Positions 34,431 through 46,101 of a stretch of 64,000 bases of DNA are shown here, piece by piece. Under the pieces are notes generated by a model. The model saw only the letters and a list, made by a program, of their open reading frames with translations, had not been told where the DNA came from and made no database searches. The stretch spans positions 6,094,961 through 6,158,960 of the forward strand of contig NW_020653945.1 of the NCBI RefSeq assembly GCF_003589595.1. Reading direction: 5' to 3'. Position 1 is the stretch's first letter. Every line of letters starts with the position of its first letter. A program made the translations under genes and the position numbers. The DNA comes from Hyposmocoma kahamanoa. Taxonomy: Eukaryota; Arthropoda; Insecta; Lepidoptera; Cosmopterigidae.

Positions 34431-35259
34431 AAATAGAATAGAATATGATTTATTACTAAACCACGCTAGATGTATTTTTTTTCACCTCACTAGAACGGAA
34501 AAGCTATCTTTCTTATTAAAAATCTGCGCGCAAAAGCGTTTTCTCCTTGCTAGCATGGAAAAGGTTTTTGAAATTTGAACTTGACTATGGACTGTGGTGT
34601 ACCTAACTTTTTCCTCCGCTGAAAACGAACAGGTATGGCAAGTTCAACTACTACATTACTTATTTATGTAATATAAATCCATTGGTATATTTTAATCTTA
34701 TTTTTGTTGACATTAAATTGACAATGATAACTTATTGTGTTTATTAAATCGTAGAAAAACTAAGAAAAAGAATAAAAAATTATGAGGTGTAAATTCAGAA
34801 CGCATTCGAAGATAAACTATTAATTTAAAAAAACTGATGTTTTATAATTCGAAATTATACGAATCTCGAACTAAAATACCCGTATCGGCCCGTTTTAAGG
34901 AATCCCGAGACAATCCAAGCACGTCGCCTCAAACTGCCTATCCTCTTTGTGGCGGCCATATTTACAGAAACATATTTAAACTTCATGTTTAGGCTGGCTT
35001 TGCCAAAGCCTTAATAAAAAAATAAAAAAATGTTTTATAATTCAATGTTTTTCTTTCATCTACCACATTCCTCGCTATAGTGTGGTGAAAAGTTGTGTCT
35101 TTCGCTCGGCAGCAAAGTTGTTTTGCGTCTCGTGCTTTGAAACTCTCGCTACGCCCAGGAATCTATTTTTCTTAGCTTCCTTCGCTTGCTCAGGTTTCCA
35201 TACAAGCACTCGCGTCAAACAACAACTTTGTATCTTTGCATAACAAATAACTATTTTGA
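34431..35259. other. No gene supported; minus-strand frame 35075-35287 probably repeat-derived
   Basis: The minus-strand frame contains VWKPEQAKEAKKNRFLGVAR and SKHETQNNFAAERKTQ. It resembles conceptual translations I recall recurring in lepidopteran repeats. There is only one copy here, so this rests on memory. Confidence 0.3.
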
Positions 35260-35393
35260 TATTATAATCAAATGACGGGACGAACAAGTCGTGCGCCTGA
35301 TGGTAATGCTACACACCTGTCCATAACAGTTGCAGTGCCACTCAGTCAGCTCTAAATCGCAAATATCTGAGGGGCACTGTCACTGTGCCTGAC
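35260..35393 (-). repeat. Family A fragment
   Basis: TAATCAAATGACGGGACGAA to GGCACTGTCACTGTGCCTGA: tail half only. Confidence 0.7.
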
Positions 35394-35480
35394 AGCTGCA
35401 AACAGGATCTATTCAAGTTCTATATACAGTTGTTACAAGGAAAATAATAGTATCACATGTACCCTGGTAAGTTATAGCAA

Positions 35481-35605
35481 ATTGTACTTAAAACTAGTTT
35501 GCATTATTAGTTTTATTTTTATGATTTTCGAAAGCGTCAAAAGCGCTTTTGACGTATGATCACATGTGGCTTTACTGTACCAAGAGTACCAATTCAGGCA
35601 GATTT
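35481..35605 (+). mobile_element. Family F MITE, right end
   Basis: AGCGCTTTTGACGTATGATC then ACATGTGGCTTTACTGTACC, ending at ACCAAGAG. Confidence 0.55.
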
Positions 35606-35754
35606 TAAAGTCAGAAAATTACGAGGTGCAATATCGTACTGTGTCTCTACATAATCAATAAAACGACACGGTAACATTGGTTGTAATGGTCTGTTAACTA
35701 GAAATTTTCATTACGATTAATAAATTTATTTTGAAAGTCAGCTTAGTTCTCAGG

Positions 35755-35905
35755 GGGCGTACAGATCTGGCGATTGCGCCGCGAAAGTGCTGCATGTACG
35801 CTGGGCGCGCAGTGCGATTTATATGTGCAGTTAAATACTTTCGCACAACGTAATGCACGTGAGCAGCTCGCGAGCATTTCGCTAACAGGCGCATTTGCAC
35901 TTTTA
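35755..35905. other. GC-rich patch of unknown nature
   Basis: CpG-dense stretch (GGGGGCGTACAGATCTGGCG; GCTGGGCGCGCAGTGCG) open on both strands. Composition suggests a transposon end or an isolated GC-rich insert. No family recognised. Confidence 0.3.
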
Positions 35906-36440
35906 AGTTTTCTCACAATAAAAATATTGATGTTGAAACTGAATATTTTACACTGGGTCTTTTTTCAATTTAGGTTGCTATTTTGAGTTCTCGCGGTTAA
36001 AATGTTTTTGCTATAATCAAATGATTTGTCAATGCAAATTATTTCCTAAAAGAACGTTTTTTTAGGACAAGGCCGAAACCTCAGGAAGTCATAATTTTAC
36101 TCACTAAAAATAATTACAACAAAATCGGAAAAATATAACGAGGATACCATTATTTATTCGTATTAAATGTTATTGATAATTTATTTTACAATTATTACAT
36201 ATTCATGTACGTATTCGTTTTTTTGTAATTTAATTTATTAGATACTTAATAAAAGTATATTTTGAAGGCTAGCGGACTGGAGGCCTTAAACTTATTAGTC
36301 ATCTTTTTTTAAATTATGTAAGAATTATACGTTCTAAATTTAACGGTTCTTTTTGATGACGTATTTTGTTCATTCTATTTTTTTGTCTTTCGATTGGCTT
36401 CTTACTTTTGCACATGTCTAGTGTTGCGTAACTTGTTTCA
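35906..36440. other. No gene seen
   Basis: AT-rich, nothing recognised. Confidence 0.5.
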
Positions 36441-36760
36441 TAAAGTCAAATAGATTCCGGTGGAGATACAAGAGGCTTAAAACTTTAGTGAAACTAAAAG
36501 TTTATTATAATGGTTATTATACATTTCTGCGTACTAGGATGACAAAAATCTGTGGTAATGACCCGATTAGCTCTTGCATGTAGCAATCTGTGATGTTTGA
36601 AATAAATATTGTAAATGGTAAATGTGTACAAATGATTATTTACAGAAAGCAACCCCTTAGCCTTACGAAAGAATAGTAGAGTTTAGTCAATATGACGATT
36701 TCAAGTGTAATTTGATTACGTATAAAATAAGTTTAAGTTTGAAGCTTTGAAAAAAAAATC
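36441..36760 (+). repeat. LINE 3' end, second copy beside the main LINE
   Basis: GTGAAACTAAAAGTTTATTA, TACTAGGATGACAAAAATCT then GTGGTAATGACCCG match the last codons and 3' UTR of the LINE at 36831-37877. Its own coding part is cut off and it has a degraded TTTGAAG end. Confidence 0.7.
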
Positions 36761-36830
36761 TTTTATTTCAAACTAATGTTCATATTTTGTTAGTAACAAT
36801 GAAATTGAATGAATTATTTAATACTAGACA

Positions 36831-37877
36831 TGGCGACTCTGGAACACGTGTGACACGCATTCCAGTGCCTTACTATACATATCTAAAGTAGTTGATTGGT
36901 TTGCTGTTAATAACCTACTTCTTAATGAGAAAAAAACAAATTGTGTGAAATTTACATTACCCAATGTTAGAGAGACGGTTACAAACATTGTAGTTAGAAG
37001 CGAAAAATTGAATCTTGTGGATACAGTTGTATTTCTAGGTATAACGTTAGATGCTAAATTGCAATGGGGTCCCCATATAAGTAAGTTATCAAAACGGCTC
37101 GGCTCTGCAGTGTACGCGATAAAAAAAATAAGGAAACTTTCAGACGTCGAAACCGCTAGATTGGTTTACTTCAGCTACTTTCACAGTCTAATGACATACG
37201 GCATTTTGCTTTGGGGTAATGCCGCCGATAGAATCTTTGTCCTGCAGAAACGTGCAGTTAGGGCAATTTACAATCTGGGCCCCAAAGTATCTTTGAGAGA
37301 TAAGTTTAAGGAAATTAACATTCTTACACTAGCCTCACAGTACATTTATGAAAATGTAATTTATGTTAAAAGGAATAGTAATTTATTTATGAAAAATAGT
37401 GACAGACATAACATGAATACGAGGAATAGAAATAAACTAGCGTTTCTTGTTAGTCGTCTTCACAAAGTCAAAAAATCATTTAAGGGGCAATGTATACGCT
37501 TCTATAACAAGATTCCGGTTGATATACAAAATTTGCCTTTCACGAGGTTTAAAACTATAGTGAAACAAAAACTTTATACTAAAGGTTATTATACAACTTC
37601 TGCGTACTTGGATGACAAAAATCCGTGGTAGTAACCCGTTTAGCTCATGGAGGTAGTCTCGATCTCTGATGTTTCAAATAAAAAAAATATTGTAAATGTT
37701 ATTTACAAAGAGCAACCCCTAGAGTTTCTTGCTCATTCTTCTCAGGGGAATCTGCCTTACGAATGAGCGGTAGAGTTTAACTATTGTGACGATTTCAAGT
37801 GTAATAATGCTTACCTATGAAATAAAGATTATTTTGAATTTGAATTTGAATTTGAATTTGAATTTGAATTTGAATTT
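36831..37877 (+). pseudogene. Jockey/CR1-like LINE: reverse-transcriptase C-terminus, 3' UTR and hexamer tail
   Basis: Open plus frame to the TAG at 37629-37631, about 266 codons back to a TAA at 36819. It encodes the late palm, thumb and C-terminal part of a non-LTR reverse transcriptase: [65 protein letters not shown], then RFYNKIPVDIQNLPF and KGYYTTSAYLDDKNPW. The catalytic FADD box and everything upstream are missing, as in a 5'-truncated insertion. A 3' UTR of about 200 bp ends in seven or so TTTGAA repeats. With no internal stop in this stretch it is the youngest LINE here. Confidence 0.88.
37830..37877 (+). repeat. (TTTGAA)n microsatellite tail
   Basis: Head-to-tail hexamers TTTGAA at the exact 3' end of the LINE, the usual tail form of this LINE type. 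Confidence 0.85.
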
Positions 37878-38609
37878 ACTATCGGGCAATCTACCCACTC
37901 CAGAATGGTATTCAGGAGACCGCCCCGGTATTGTCCCGCACGCCCTGCATCACCGAAGCTACCCATTTGCGCAGGATAGTCTAGAAACTACCAACGCGTT
38001 CCTCGGCAAACATACCCGATGCGTTGCAGAATCGAAGTAACCCTAGCAGCATCTTAAACCCATTGTTATATTGTATTCGTAGGCTATCCAGTGATCTGCG
38101 AGTACACTTAGCCCACAAGCTGCACGGGTAGAAAGTTTGGCATTATGCCAATAATCTTCCTTACGCATTATAATCCGATCTACATTCATACAGTAACATA
38201 AAGCACTACACGTGTTAACAAGTCACAAGTTACTACAAATCTTTTCGAAATATTTCAACGTCTAATTTCATTCCTAATTATTTCAATGTCAAGGTCTATG
38301 TGGCTAGCGTCTAAAAAGTAATTGCTGACATAATAAATAATTTATTCGTAACGTATGAATATTTATTAATAGGTTTACATTTATAACGTATGTTACGAAA
38401 CGTTTAAACACTCATATTTTTTAAAATAATTTAACAAAAAATTACTAGTATGCTATTTATTGGACAATACGTTAAAATGTGCGTGTACGGTACAATAAAA
38501 GCTTCAATACTAGAAAGTAAAACTAGGATTAAATTATATGAATAAAATTGGGTCGCGGCAAGATAACCAATATGCTAGTAGCTTTTCCCCTTTATATGAC
38601 TATGCTAAT
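37878..38609. other. No gene seen; first ~230 bp GC-rich
   Basis: 37878-38110 is GC-richer (GACCGCCCCGGTATTGTCCC) and open on the plus strand for about 50 codons, but no motif is recognisable. Confidence 0.4.
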
Positions 38610-38665
38610 CATCATCATCATACAGCCATACGACGCCCACTGCTGGGCACAGGCTATGCTAATTC
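38610..38665. repeat. Family G start fragment
   Basis: ATCATCATCATCATACAGCC then CCCACTGCTGGGCACAGGCT, a hallmark start of a common lepidopteran repeat (from memory). Confidence 0.5.
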
Positions 38666-38668
38666 AAG

Positions 38669-38845
38669 TAAGTAATTAAAGTTATGAAAATCGAAAACAA
38701 CGACGGTACGACAAACACCCGAGACAATATAGAAAAGTTAATTTCTACATTAACCCGGCCGGAAATCGAACTCTGGACCTCAGATGGCGAAACACAATGT
38801 AAACCGGTGTGCAATCCACTCGACCACGGAGATCATCAAATATAC
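38669..38845 (-). repeat. SINE2 copy
   Basis: Minus strand: B-box complement CCGGAAATCGAACTCTGG, head complement GCAATCCACTCGACCACGGA, and body GACAATATAGAAAAGTTAAT. Confidence 0.65.
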
Positions 38846-39324
38846 ATACATTTCATATACTTATACATTATATTTCCTCGACGCTGCAAATGTCTATAGG
38901 TGAAGAAGATCACTTTCTACCAAATGAACAGATTGTTTACCGTTTTGTGTACTATTATATTGCAACTCTGTACCGCAATTTACTCGCATATTCAACACAA
39001 CTTAACAAATTGTATACGAAATCAAAGTAGACAGACAAATTACAGACCTCATTTGACTTTGTTAGAGTCGTAACAATATTCACTTGTATTCACATATTAA
39101 TTACTTTTGGCATATTTATCATTTAATCTAACAGATGATATTATAGCATTTAAAACTGACCGACTAATTGTTTACATTAAAGGTTAGAAGTTATATTAGT
39201 TAGTAGCGATATTATCTAAATATGACACGATACATATAAATCTCAATTAGATGCTGTACAATCGCAAACGGCTTTACAAGATGGAGCTGATATTACGTGA
39301 ACTCCACTTATATGTTGTGTCATG
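38846..39324. other. No gene seen
   Basis: Nothing recognised. Confidence 0.5.
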
Positions 39325-39525
39325 TCAACTGCCTCAGTGGCCGAACGGTTACCATGCCTGACTGCCACGCAGAGGTCCCGTGATTGATTCCTGTGCGGGA
39401 GAAATATTTATATGGCCTACATTTATTTCTCTCGTGAGTTGAGTGTAATTTGTGGTTGTCTATGTATGTGTTCATGGCACCCGCGATACAGGGTTTCACT
39501 AGTACGCGTTATGTTCAGTTTATTA
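39325..39525 (+). repeat. SINE1 copy
   Basis: Head CAACTGCCTCAGTGGCCGAA, decayed B box GTGATTGATTCC, body to TTTCACTAGTACGCGTTATG. Confidence 0.75.
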
Positions 39526-39529
39526 GTTT

Positions 39530-39640
39530 TTGTTGTTATGACGACGTGTAAGTGCTAGATGAGGTGGTACGGGGTTCGATTCTCTATATGATCAATTTGG
39601 GAATCAACATTTTCTAAATTGAGTATGATTGTAAGTTAAA
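39530..39640 (+). repeat. SINE3 copy
   Basis: GACGACGTGTAAGTGCTAGA, B box GGGGTTCGATTCTC, then TGATCAATTTGGGAATCAAC. Confidence 0.6.
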
Positions 39641-39735
39641 AAATACTTGATCTTATGTAATTGACTGTGTGTTGAAACAATGAAAAGGTAACTATGATCT
39701 TTTTTTGAAGTGGCCAAGTTCTGTGGGTAATTTTT

Positions 39736-40080
39736 ATTAACCGACTTCAAAAAAAGGAGTAGGTTATACGTTCGGCTGTATGTATGTTTTCAGATTTCTC
39801 CGTCAATTGTAGACAGATTTTGAATATTATTTTTTGTTTAAAAGGGTGCACTCTCGTGGTGGTCCCGTTGTCACCAAGTCCGAATCTGATGATCCATGAA
39901 AATCGAGGAAAATCCTCAAATTTTATAGACATGTCAGTGTTCATATCGATTTCTCCATCAATTGTGGTCCGATTTTGAAAATACTTTTTTTTATTTGAAA
40001 GGGTATACTCTCGAGGTGGTCCCTGATGCCGATAATGCTGGTCCGGGTTCGTTTCGGCTATCACAAATTAAAAAAATATT
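39736..40080 (+). repeat. Family D-like repeat with duplicated interior
   Basis: Starts ATTAACCGACTTCAAAAAAA. Two related halves follow, each with a GATTTCTCC segment, a T-rich run and a GGGTGCACTCTCGTGGTGGT / GGGTATACTCTCGAGGTGGT segment, about 180 bp apart. Confidence 0.55.
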
Positions 40081-40317
40081 TTCCGCAAATGAAAGTCGAC
40101 TTTTCACTTGACACAATACATATAATCAACAAATCGCCGTCACCATGACAACCAGAAAATAGTATAAAATACACAAAGGAGTCCGTAGCAGTCCTATTGT
40201 CACCAAGAAGTCAGAATCTGATGAGGGGAAACTTAGAGGATGGAAAAAAATAAAGGAAAGGAGCTGCCCTATCTGTGGAATAAACAGCCCTACCTATCCA
40301 AAAATGTCCACTGCAAA

Positions 40318-40545
40318 CATTGACTTACAATTATATGGACGTCGGGTCCGCGCTAAAAAGTGTCCGCACTTGTAAGGCGCTAAAATCGTATACAGAGCGC
40401 GACACTCCGCTTTAGTCTTTATTTGTTCTACTGACAGCGCGATACTGCGATTACATTACAATTTAAATTTCGAATAGGTTGACTTGGGACATTTTTTTCG
40501 TGGTTTTTGTATTAGACCCGTCGTCCATTTATTTGTAAGTCAATG
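40318..40545 (+). mobile_element. hAT-like MITE with perfect 8 bp target duplication
   Basis: 228 bp. Ends CATTGACTTACAA and TTGTAAGTCAATG are inverted repeats, continuing inward as GGACGTCGGGTC / GACCCGTCGTCC. The duplication ACTGCAAA flanks both sides (40310-40317 and 40546-40553). An 8 bp duplication fits the hAT superfamily. No coding capacity. Confidence 0.85.
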
Positions 40546-40553
40546 ACTGCAAA

Positions 40554-42236
40554 TGACGGATTTCTTTAGTGTTGTACCATAATCATCGATAAGTCATTAT
40601 CGACATGCAAATGTATGGCTTGAATGTTGAAACTGTTTTTTTTGTTATGCTTGTGATTTGTATAGTTTACTGTAATCAAAGAATGATTAAAATGTTTAAT
40701 TAAAGTAGATCAATACTCTTTGTCATATGGGAATATCCGGGATGATAGATATGAGGTTTTGAATTTGTTGTCTGCATATTCTGCACTTCAATTAACATTC
40801 TAGAAGTATTTGGCTGTACTGTTGGCTGTAGAGTATACAAATATTCTTGCAATACATATTGGTCGAGCCTAGGCCACCACGAGCGCAGCAAATTGATATG
40901 CAGCTATAGTGCTGCTGTCTACACGCTCGACAAGTTTGAAAAAGAGCAGTACAAACGGCCATTGTAGATGAGTTTTGTGTAGCTGCTCACACGTTGGTCG
41001 CTGTCAGTTATCATTTACATTGAAACTATATGGATGACGTAGAAGTTATTGCAGCTGCTGCTATTTATTATAGGGCGTCTATAATTATTTCGTCAGTGCA
41101 TCTAATACATGTTATGTAATGTTAGAGTTGTCAGTGGGAAAAAATCGGAAAGTAGTGGATGGTTTTAAGGAACTGAGAATGCCTGGCAATTTCTCTTGTT
41201 TACTCAAAATTAAACATAAAATTATTTACCAATAAATGCGATGATGGAATTGCATTATCATATAATCCAGTTACATTCAAAGTTCTATTAAAATTTGACT
41301 CTTCAAAATGGAGCGAACAGACGAAGGTGATATTTGATCCAATGTTTATGTTCGGCAATCCTATAATTTCCAATCTATCTTTCTTTCTTTTTTCATTTAT
41401 AGGTAAACTTTAAAAATAAAAATAATAATAATGAAAAAATAAGTACCTCGTAGTGAATTGGTTTAATAACAGAATATCGATAATATGTCTGTTTACAAGA
41501 ACAACACTATCTCAAAATAATCAACATCTTTTCAATAATTTTCAAAATATACTAACAAACACACAATCTAAAGTAACCAAAGCAAAATTCGGCAAGACTT
41601 ATGAATAAACTACTTAAATGAGTCTAATTACATGAGATATTTGGACTAATGTATGGTTTATAGACAAACAAAACACTTGCCGATGTAATGTAACATTCAG
41701 TTGATTTTCGCCTTTTCTACTGCCGTATCCCTTAATGCCGCAGTGACGCATTTTAATCAATACCTAGTTGTTCTCACTGTCAATATTTTTGTCCAAATTT
41801 ATTACAATTCAAACGAATAATTCAATAAAACATTTGGCCAAACATTGGTTTTGACATCTCATGTACTTCCCTTTGACAACCGAATACGGATGTCAAAGGG
41901 TACTCCAAAAATGGTAAAATGAGGAAAGATGACGTTACGAATTTTCGATTCCCGTGTCTGACATAAATGAATGTAGTGCTATCTCTTTTGGCTTACGACG
42001 GTAGTTAAACAAAGACAGTAAAATGGTTACTTTTTCAACGTCTAAATGCATCATATACATATAACGTCTGATTTATATACGTCAATATAACATGTCCTTT
42101 GGTTTCCATAGTCTAAGAGGAGAAACCATGGTAATCGAAAAAAGCCGATAAGCAAACTTTTGAGGTAGGTTTTTTTTCAATGAAAAAGTTTCATTACTTA
42201 TATATACAAGAATAGTGGTAAGTTATTTGACGATCT
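40554..42236. other. No gene seen
   Basis: AT-rich. A small hairpin (CCCTTTGACA / TGTCAAAGGG, about 41868-41899) is the only structure noted. Confidence 0.5.
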
Positions 42237-42329
42237 TTGCGCTATGGTTTTTTTTTTAATTATCATGAAACTACAGTAAAGTCTCGACTGTTGTTTGAAA
42301 TCGTATCCATAGTATATACACCTTTCTCT

Positions 42330-42475
42330 GTCGCGCAGCCGACAAATCGAAGTATCTTCCAGTACATGTATTCCCGCTCACTTTTGGTATGGGGTTCTTC
42401 AAACGAAGCACAAAGAAGGCATCTTGTTGGCATACAGGGAAGAAGTGCATGGATAGGGTCATTGTACCAACACTG
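42330..42475 (+). pseudogene. LINE reverse-transcriptase thumb fragment
   Basis: Plus frame reads IFQYMYSRSLLVWGSSNEAQ then a QGRSAWIGSLYQHC end. It resembles the thumb block of jockey/CR1-like LINEs ([13 protein letters not shown] at 37190). Short and isolated. Confidence 0.45.
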
Positions 42476-42515
42476 CACTAGGTTCGTTCATATTACAATT
42501 CCACTTTTTATTTAA

Positions 42516-43264
42516 CATCAGACAGTGAGGAAGCAACTTGCCTGTCATGTCTTAAAAAAACAATGATTCAATTATTAAAAGTTTGATAATTTAAACTTCA
42601 CCATTACGGGTCGTGAGCACATGTGCGTGAGCATCTAGCGCGGCGAGTCGCGAACGCACGCGATTGACCTCTGAATCACCATCGGAGTTATGTCACAGGT
42701 CAAGTTCATAAGCTTGGTTTATATATTTACAATCATCGTGGATAGCAGGTGCACCGTTATCATAATATAGGTTTTACGTAATCATGTGAACGAAAATATA
42801 TGTTCACGGTTGCATAAAGCAGAGTCGAAAATCAAATTATTCTCCTCGTTGCATAGTCGAAAGGTACAAGATATTTCCACCACCAATTGAGCATATAACT
42901 CACACAGAGTTAGATAGACATAGTATTTTTAGATAAAAAGGTAAAAAATAAAAATAACAAACAGTTACAAAAATGTTGTTTTAAATACACTACTAAGTAA
43001 TTACTCGATACACAACGAAAATACAAAACAAAATAGAGTACTGTAATTCCAGGATTTCAAAGGGAGGTATTATTACTTCCTTGAAGTTCACATTGTTACT
43101 GTGCCTATTCCGATCTCTTCCAGTAACTATAAATCTGAAGTGAAGTCCCATAAAAGCCGCTTTGTGATCAGTCCTTTACGTTTGTGAGTGAGGCCCCCAC
43201 AATGACTTCAAACTTATAACTCCTATGTTTTTGCGTCAAAACATTCGGAAATACAAAAGTTATT
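42516..43264. other. No gene seen
   Basis: Nothing recognised. A CpG-rich patch lies at about 42600-42680. Confidence 0.45.
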
Positions 43265-43271
43265 TGAATGT

Positions 43272-43897
43272 AAGAGCGTTTACATACGGCGACTCTTAGC
43301 AGCGATGTAAAAGCGATGCAAACGCGATGCAGTCGCTAGTCGTCTACCTTTACACATGCGCGACTTTAAGCAGCGAAGCAAACGGGATACACGTTTTAAA
43401 TTAATTAACAAATTTATTTATTTAATGTAATTACTAATTTCACTTTTAAATTTACTTAAAAAATTTAAAAATTTAATTAAATTTAATTAAAAAAACAAAA
43501 CAATGTGCATAAACGAATACAGACTTTTCATACATAATCTAAAAAATAATTTCTGTAATTATTTTAGTGGATAACTGTAATTGGCCTACCCAAAAAACGT
43601 TAACGTATGTTGAGGTTAGAATTGTATTAAATAGGGCTATTGTAATCCAAATAAAATAAAATAAGAATAAATAATGATTCAACATAAGCGACTATATCGA
43701 TGCAGTCGCGCGTTTGCGTCGATGCAATGGCGCGTTTGTATCGATGAAGTCGCGCGTTTGAATCGATACAGTTGTGCGTTTGTATCGATGCAGTCGCGCG
43801 TTTGCATCTATGTAATCGCCTATAAATCACAAGTGTAGTTTCGCAAACGCGCATTTGCTCCGCTGCTAAAAGTCGACGTCTATAGCCACTCTAACTC
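43272..43897. mobile_element. Inverted-repeat element carrying a 22 bp minisatellite
   Basis: Left end AGAGCGTTTACATACGGCGA then CTCTTAGCAGCG. Right end CGCTGCTAAAAGTCGACGTC then TATAGCCACTCT. The two are inverted copies with some changes. The interior is AT-rich with a tandem repeat near the right end. No transposase; target duplication not evident. Confidence 0.65.
43690..43815. repeat. 22 bp tandem repeat
   Basis: The core CGTTTG recurs at 43711, 43733, 43755, 43777 and 43799, exactly 22 bases apart, in units of the form GTCGCGCGTTTG plus an ATCGATGCA-like part. Confidence 0.85.
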
Positions 43898-43922
43898 GGT
43901 AAAATAAGCTCGTGAGTACATT

Positions 43923-44068
43923 TAATGAGCCGGTAGTAAGAAACGCGCCTGTCCATAATAGTTGCAGTGCTGCTCAGCACTGCCACTGCGCCCGTCACCC
44001 TGAGGCATAAGTTGAAAAGTCCCATACTTACCTGGACAAACTCTTTCACAAGGAGCTCCACTGCTACA
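43923..44068 (-). repeat. Family A copy with large internal deletions
   Basis: GTAAGAAACGCGCCTGTCCA, GCCCGTCACCCTGAGGCATA and GGACAAACTCTTTCACAAGG are joined with the intervening blocks missing. Confidence 0.7.
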
Positions 44069-45687
44069 AAGGTCTTATGCGTAAACATGGATTAAAACAT
44101 TTGTAGCAACTATGAAGAAGCTAAATTCACGTCTGTTAGATCTAACGATTGATGTTTATTTTTATTTTAACTCAACTTTCCCGAATCACCTTTTTGGGAA
44201 CGACTAAAAGTTTTCCGTCGTTCTAAAATATTCCTAGACTAAAAAAAATATATTCAATCGGAATCGTATAAGTTTTATTAATATTGTTTTTGTTTGGTAC
44301 GATAATTATTTGTTTGTTTAAAACTTGGAAATGCGTAGATGGACAATAAATAAATAAACTACATTTTAAATGTCACGCCTTCACTCAGAGTGTTTTATGA
44401 ACCATTTAGTTTTATTACGTGTGCAAAATATTTTTGATTACTTTTTATTGCACAGTTAATGTCTATAGATATATTATTATAATTTCATTATGACTGCCGA
44501 ATGCAAATAAGCGGACACCACTGAACTGTCATCAGAACCAGTGCTATGTCTCACGTCTCGAATAATTTATTTCGCCAAACAAATGTAAATTTAATTTATG
44601 TTATTAATTAACTTAATTTTAATGGCTTGCGGACTTTGCGTAGGAAAAGCACACCGCTCAGGGAGTTACCACACTTGTTGATGCGAAATTGGTATGAACC
44701 ACAGACACATATCTAGATAGACACCGCAAGTTCTGCAATTTGTATAAAAATCAAGCGTGCCACATTTTTGTAATCACTACGACGTCACACGTGTAAATAC
44801 GCGTATTCCATTCAATTAATCGATTCTAAATAGAATAATGTCCGTTCAAGTATTTGTTGATTACAAGTAGTTGTAATAATAATAAAGTAGATAAATACTT
44901 CGGTAAGATAGTTATGTCCTTTATTAAAGCTTGTTTTTAGAAAATGTTGATTACTTAAAATAATTTATAGACTTTAATATTTTAATCGACTTCCAATATT
45001 AAAATTATTGTCCTCCGGTTGAAACAGTCACGCAATAACATCAAAAAGACGTGCATTTCTTTTCTGCTTGTATCACCGACACGAAACGCACTTCGTTTGC
45101 GATCTAATTACAAGATTTTTCTGATTTTTGCAAACCGACGTTAATGTAATGATCCCCTTATTCGTCATCAATATTTAATTCCATTTAGTAACAACAAAAT
45201 GGGCCATTGTGCTGGATTTGGATGCTTGATTACCTACAATTCGGTAGCTAATATGAAATGCGCTTTGTATCGAATTAAATCCCGCGACTAAAAATAAAAA
45301 TTAAAGGAACATTAACGTGAATTGTATATATTCATAAAAATTAATATTTTACGTAACATTTAAACTAACTTTTACCATATTTGGAAAATGAAAAATGTAA
45401 AAACTTCAGATATTAAAAAAAAAATTGTAGTTTCAATGTTTTTCTTTGAATTTATCATGTCATCTATTAAGTTTTTTGACACTGAGACTAAGTTGTTATA
45501 TTCCTGGTCATTATCAGACTTTTTAGATTTATAGTGAGCCAAACATCTTATGTATTTAAAAAATAAAAATCGTAACATTTCACTGCATTCCTGGATTTAA
45601 ATAAGCCATATTTCGACGGTAATTCACGTAAAATGTAAACTTTTCAATATTCAAACAATATTTTTTGTGAAAATATGGAGTATTTTT
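44069..45687. other. No gene seen upstream of the first visible aquaporin exon
   Basis: AT-rich, no exon of the missing aquaporin N-terminus recognised. The frame at 45372-45578 is Phe/Ile/Lys-rich and unsupported. Confidence 0.45.
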
Positions 45688-45865
45688 TTAACCTACTTCA
45701 AAAACGTTACGGTAGTGGTTCAAATTTGAAGAAAATATTCCAAAGGGTGGCAAACTTGGGGATGAATCCGGTTTCGCTTACTTTTTGGTAACCGATTTCA
45801 ATAAAACTTGGCAAATAGATGTAATTCTACGAACTTTGGAGGTCGGTTTTTTTAGTACTCCGTAC
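45688..45865 (+). repeat. Family D repeat, 5' part deleted
   Basis: AACCTACTTCAAAAACG, GAAGAAAATATTCCAAAGGG, CCGGTTTCGCTTACTTTTTG, GATTTCAATAAAACTTGGCA and CTACGAACTTTGGAGGTCGG. Confidence 0.75.
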
Positions 45866-45904
45866 TGATGTTTTTATTTATATATGTACGTACATATAAT
45901 AGTT

Positions 45905-45975
45905 TGTTGTTATTATTATTGATGCAAAGGTCGAATAAACGCAAAGAAAAATTCCCTCGATCCGAGCGGCTCGAT
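45905..45975 (-). repeat. SINE4 fragment
   Basis: ATTATTGATGCAAAGGTCGA and AGAAAAATTCCCTCGATCCG are complements of the SINE4 body next to the tRNA-like head. The head is decayed. Confidence 0.45.
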
Positions 45976-46101
45976 CAATGTCTGTTGCCCCGCCGTGGCA
46001 ACACGAGACATTCGAGTCCAATCGGATCAAAATAAGTATTCTATATTTGTCAAGAACACTTGTAGAACAATGCTTTACGTGTCACGTTTGTTTGTACACA
46101 G

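Noticed and set aside
43627..43854. Repeat-containing peptide frame (THNCID-like repeats)
   Set aside because: It is the translation of a 22 bp minisatellite, which cycles through frames and cannot encode a regular protein repeat in one frame.
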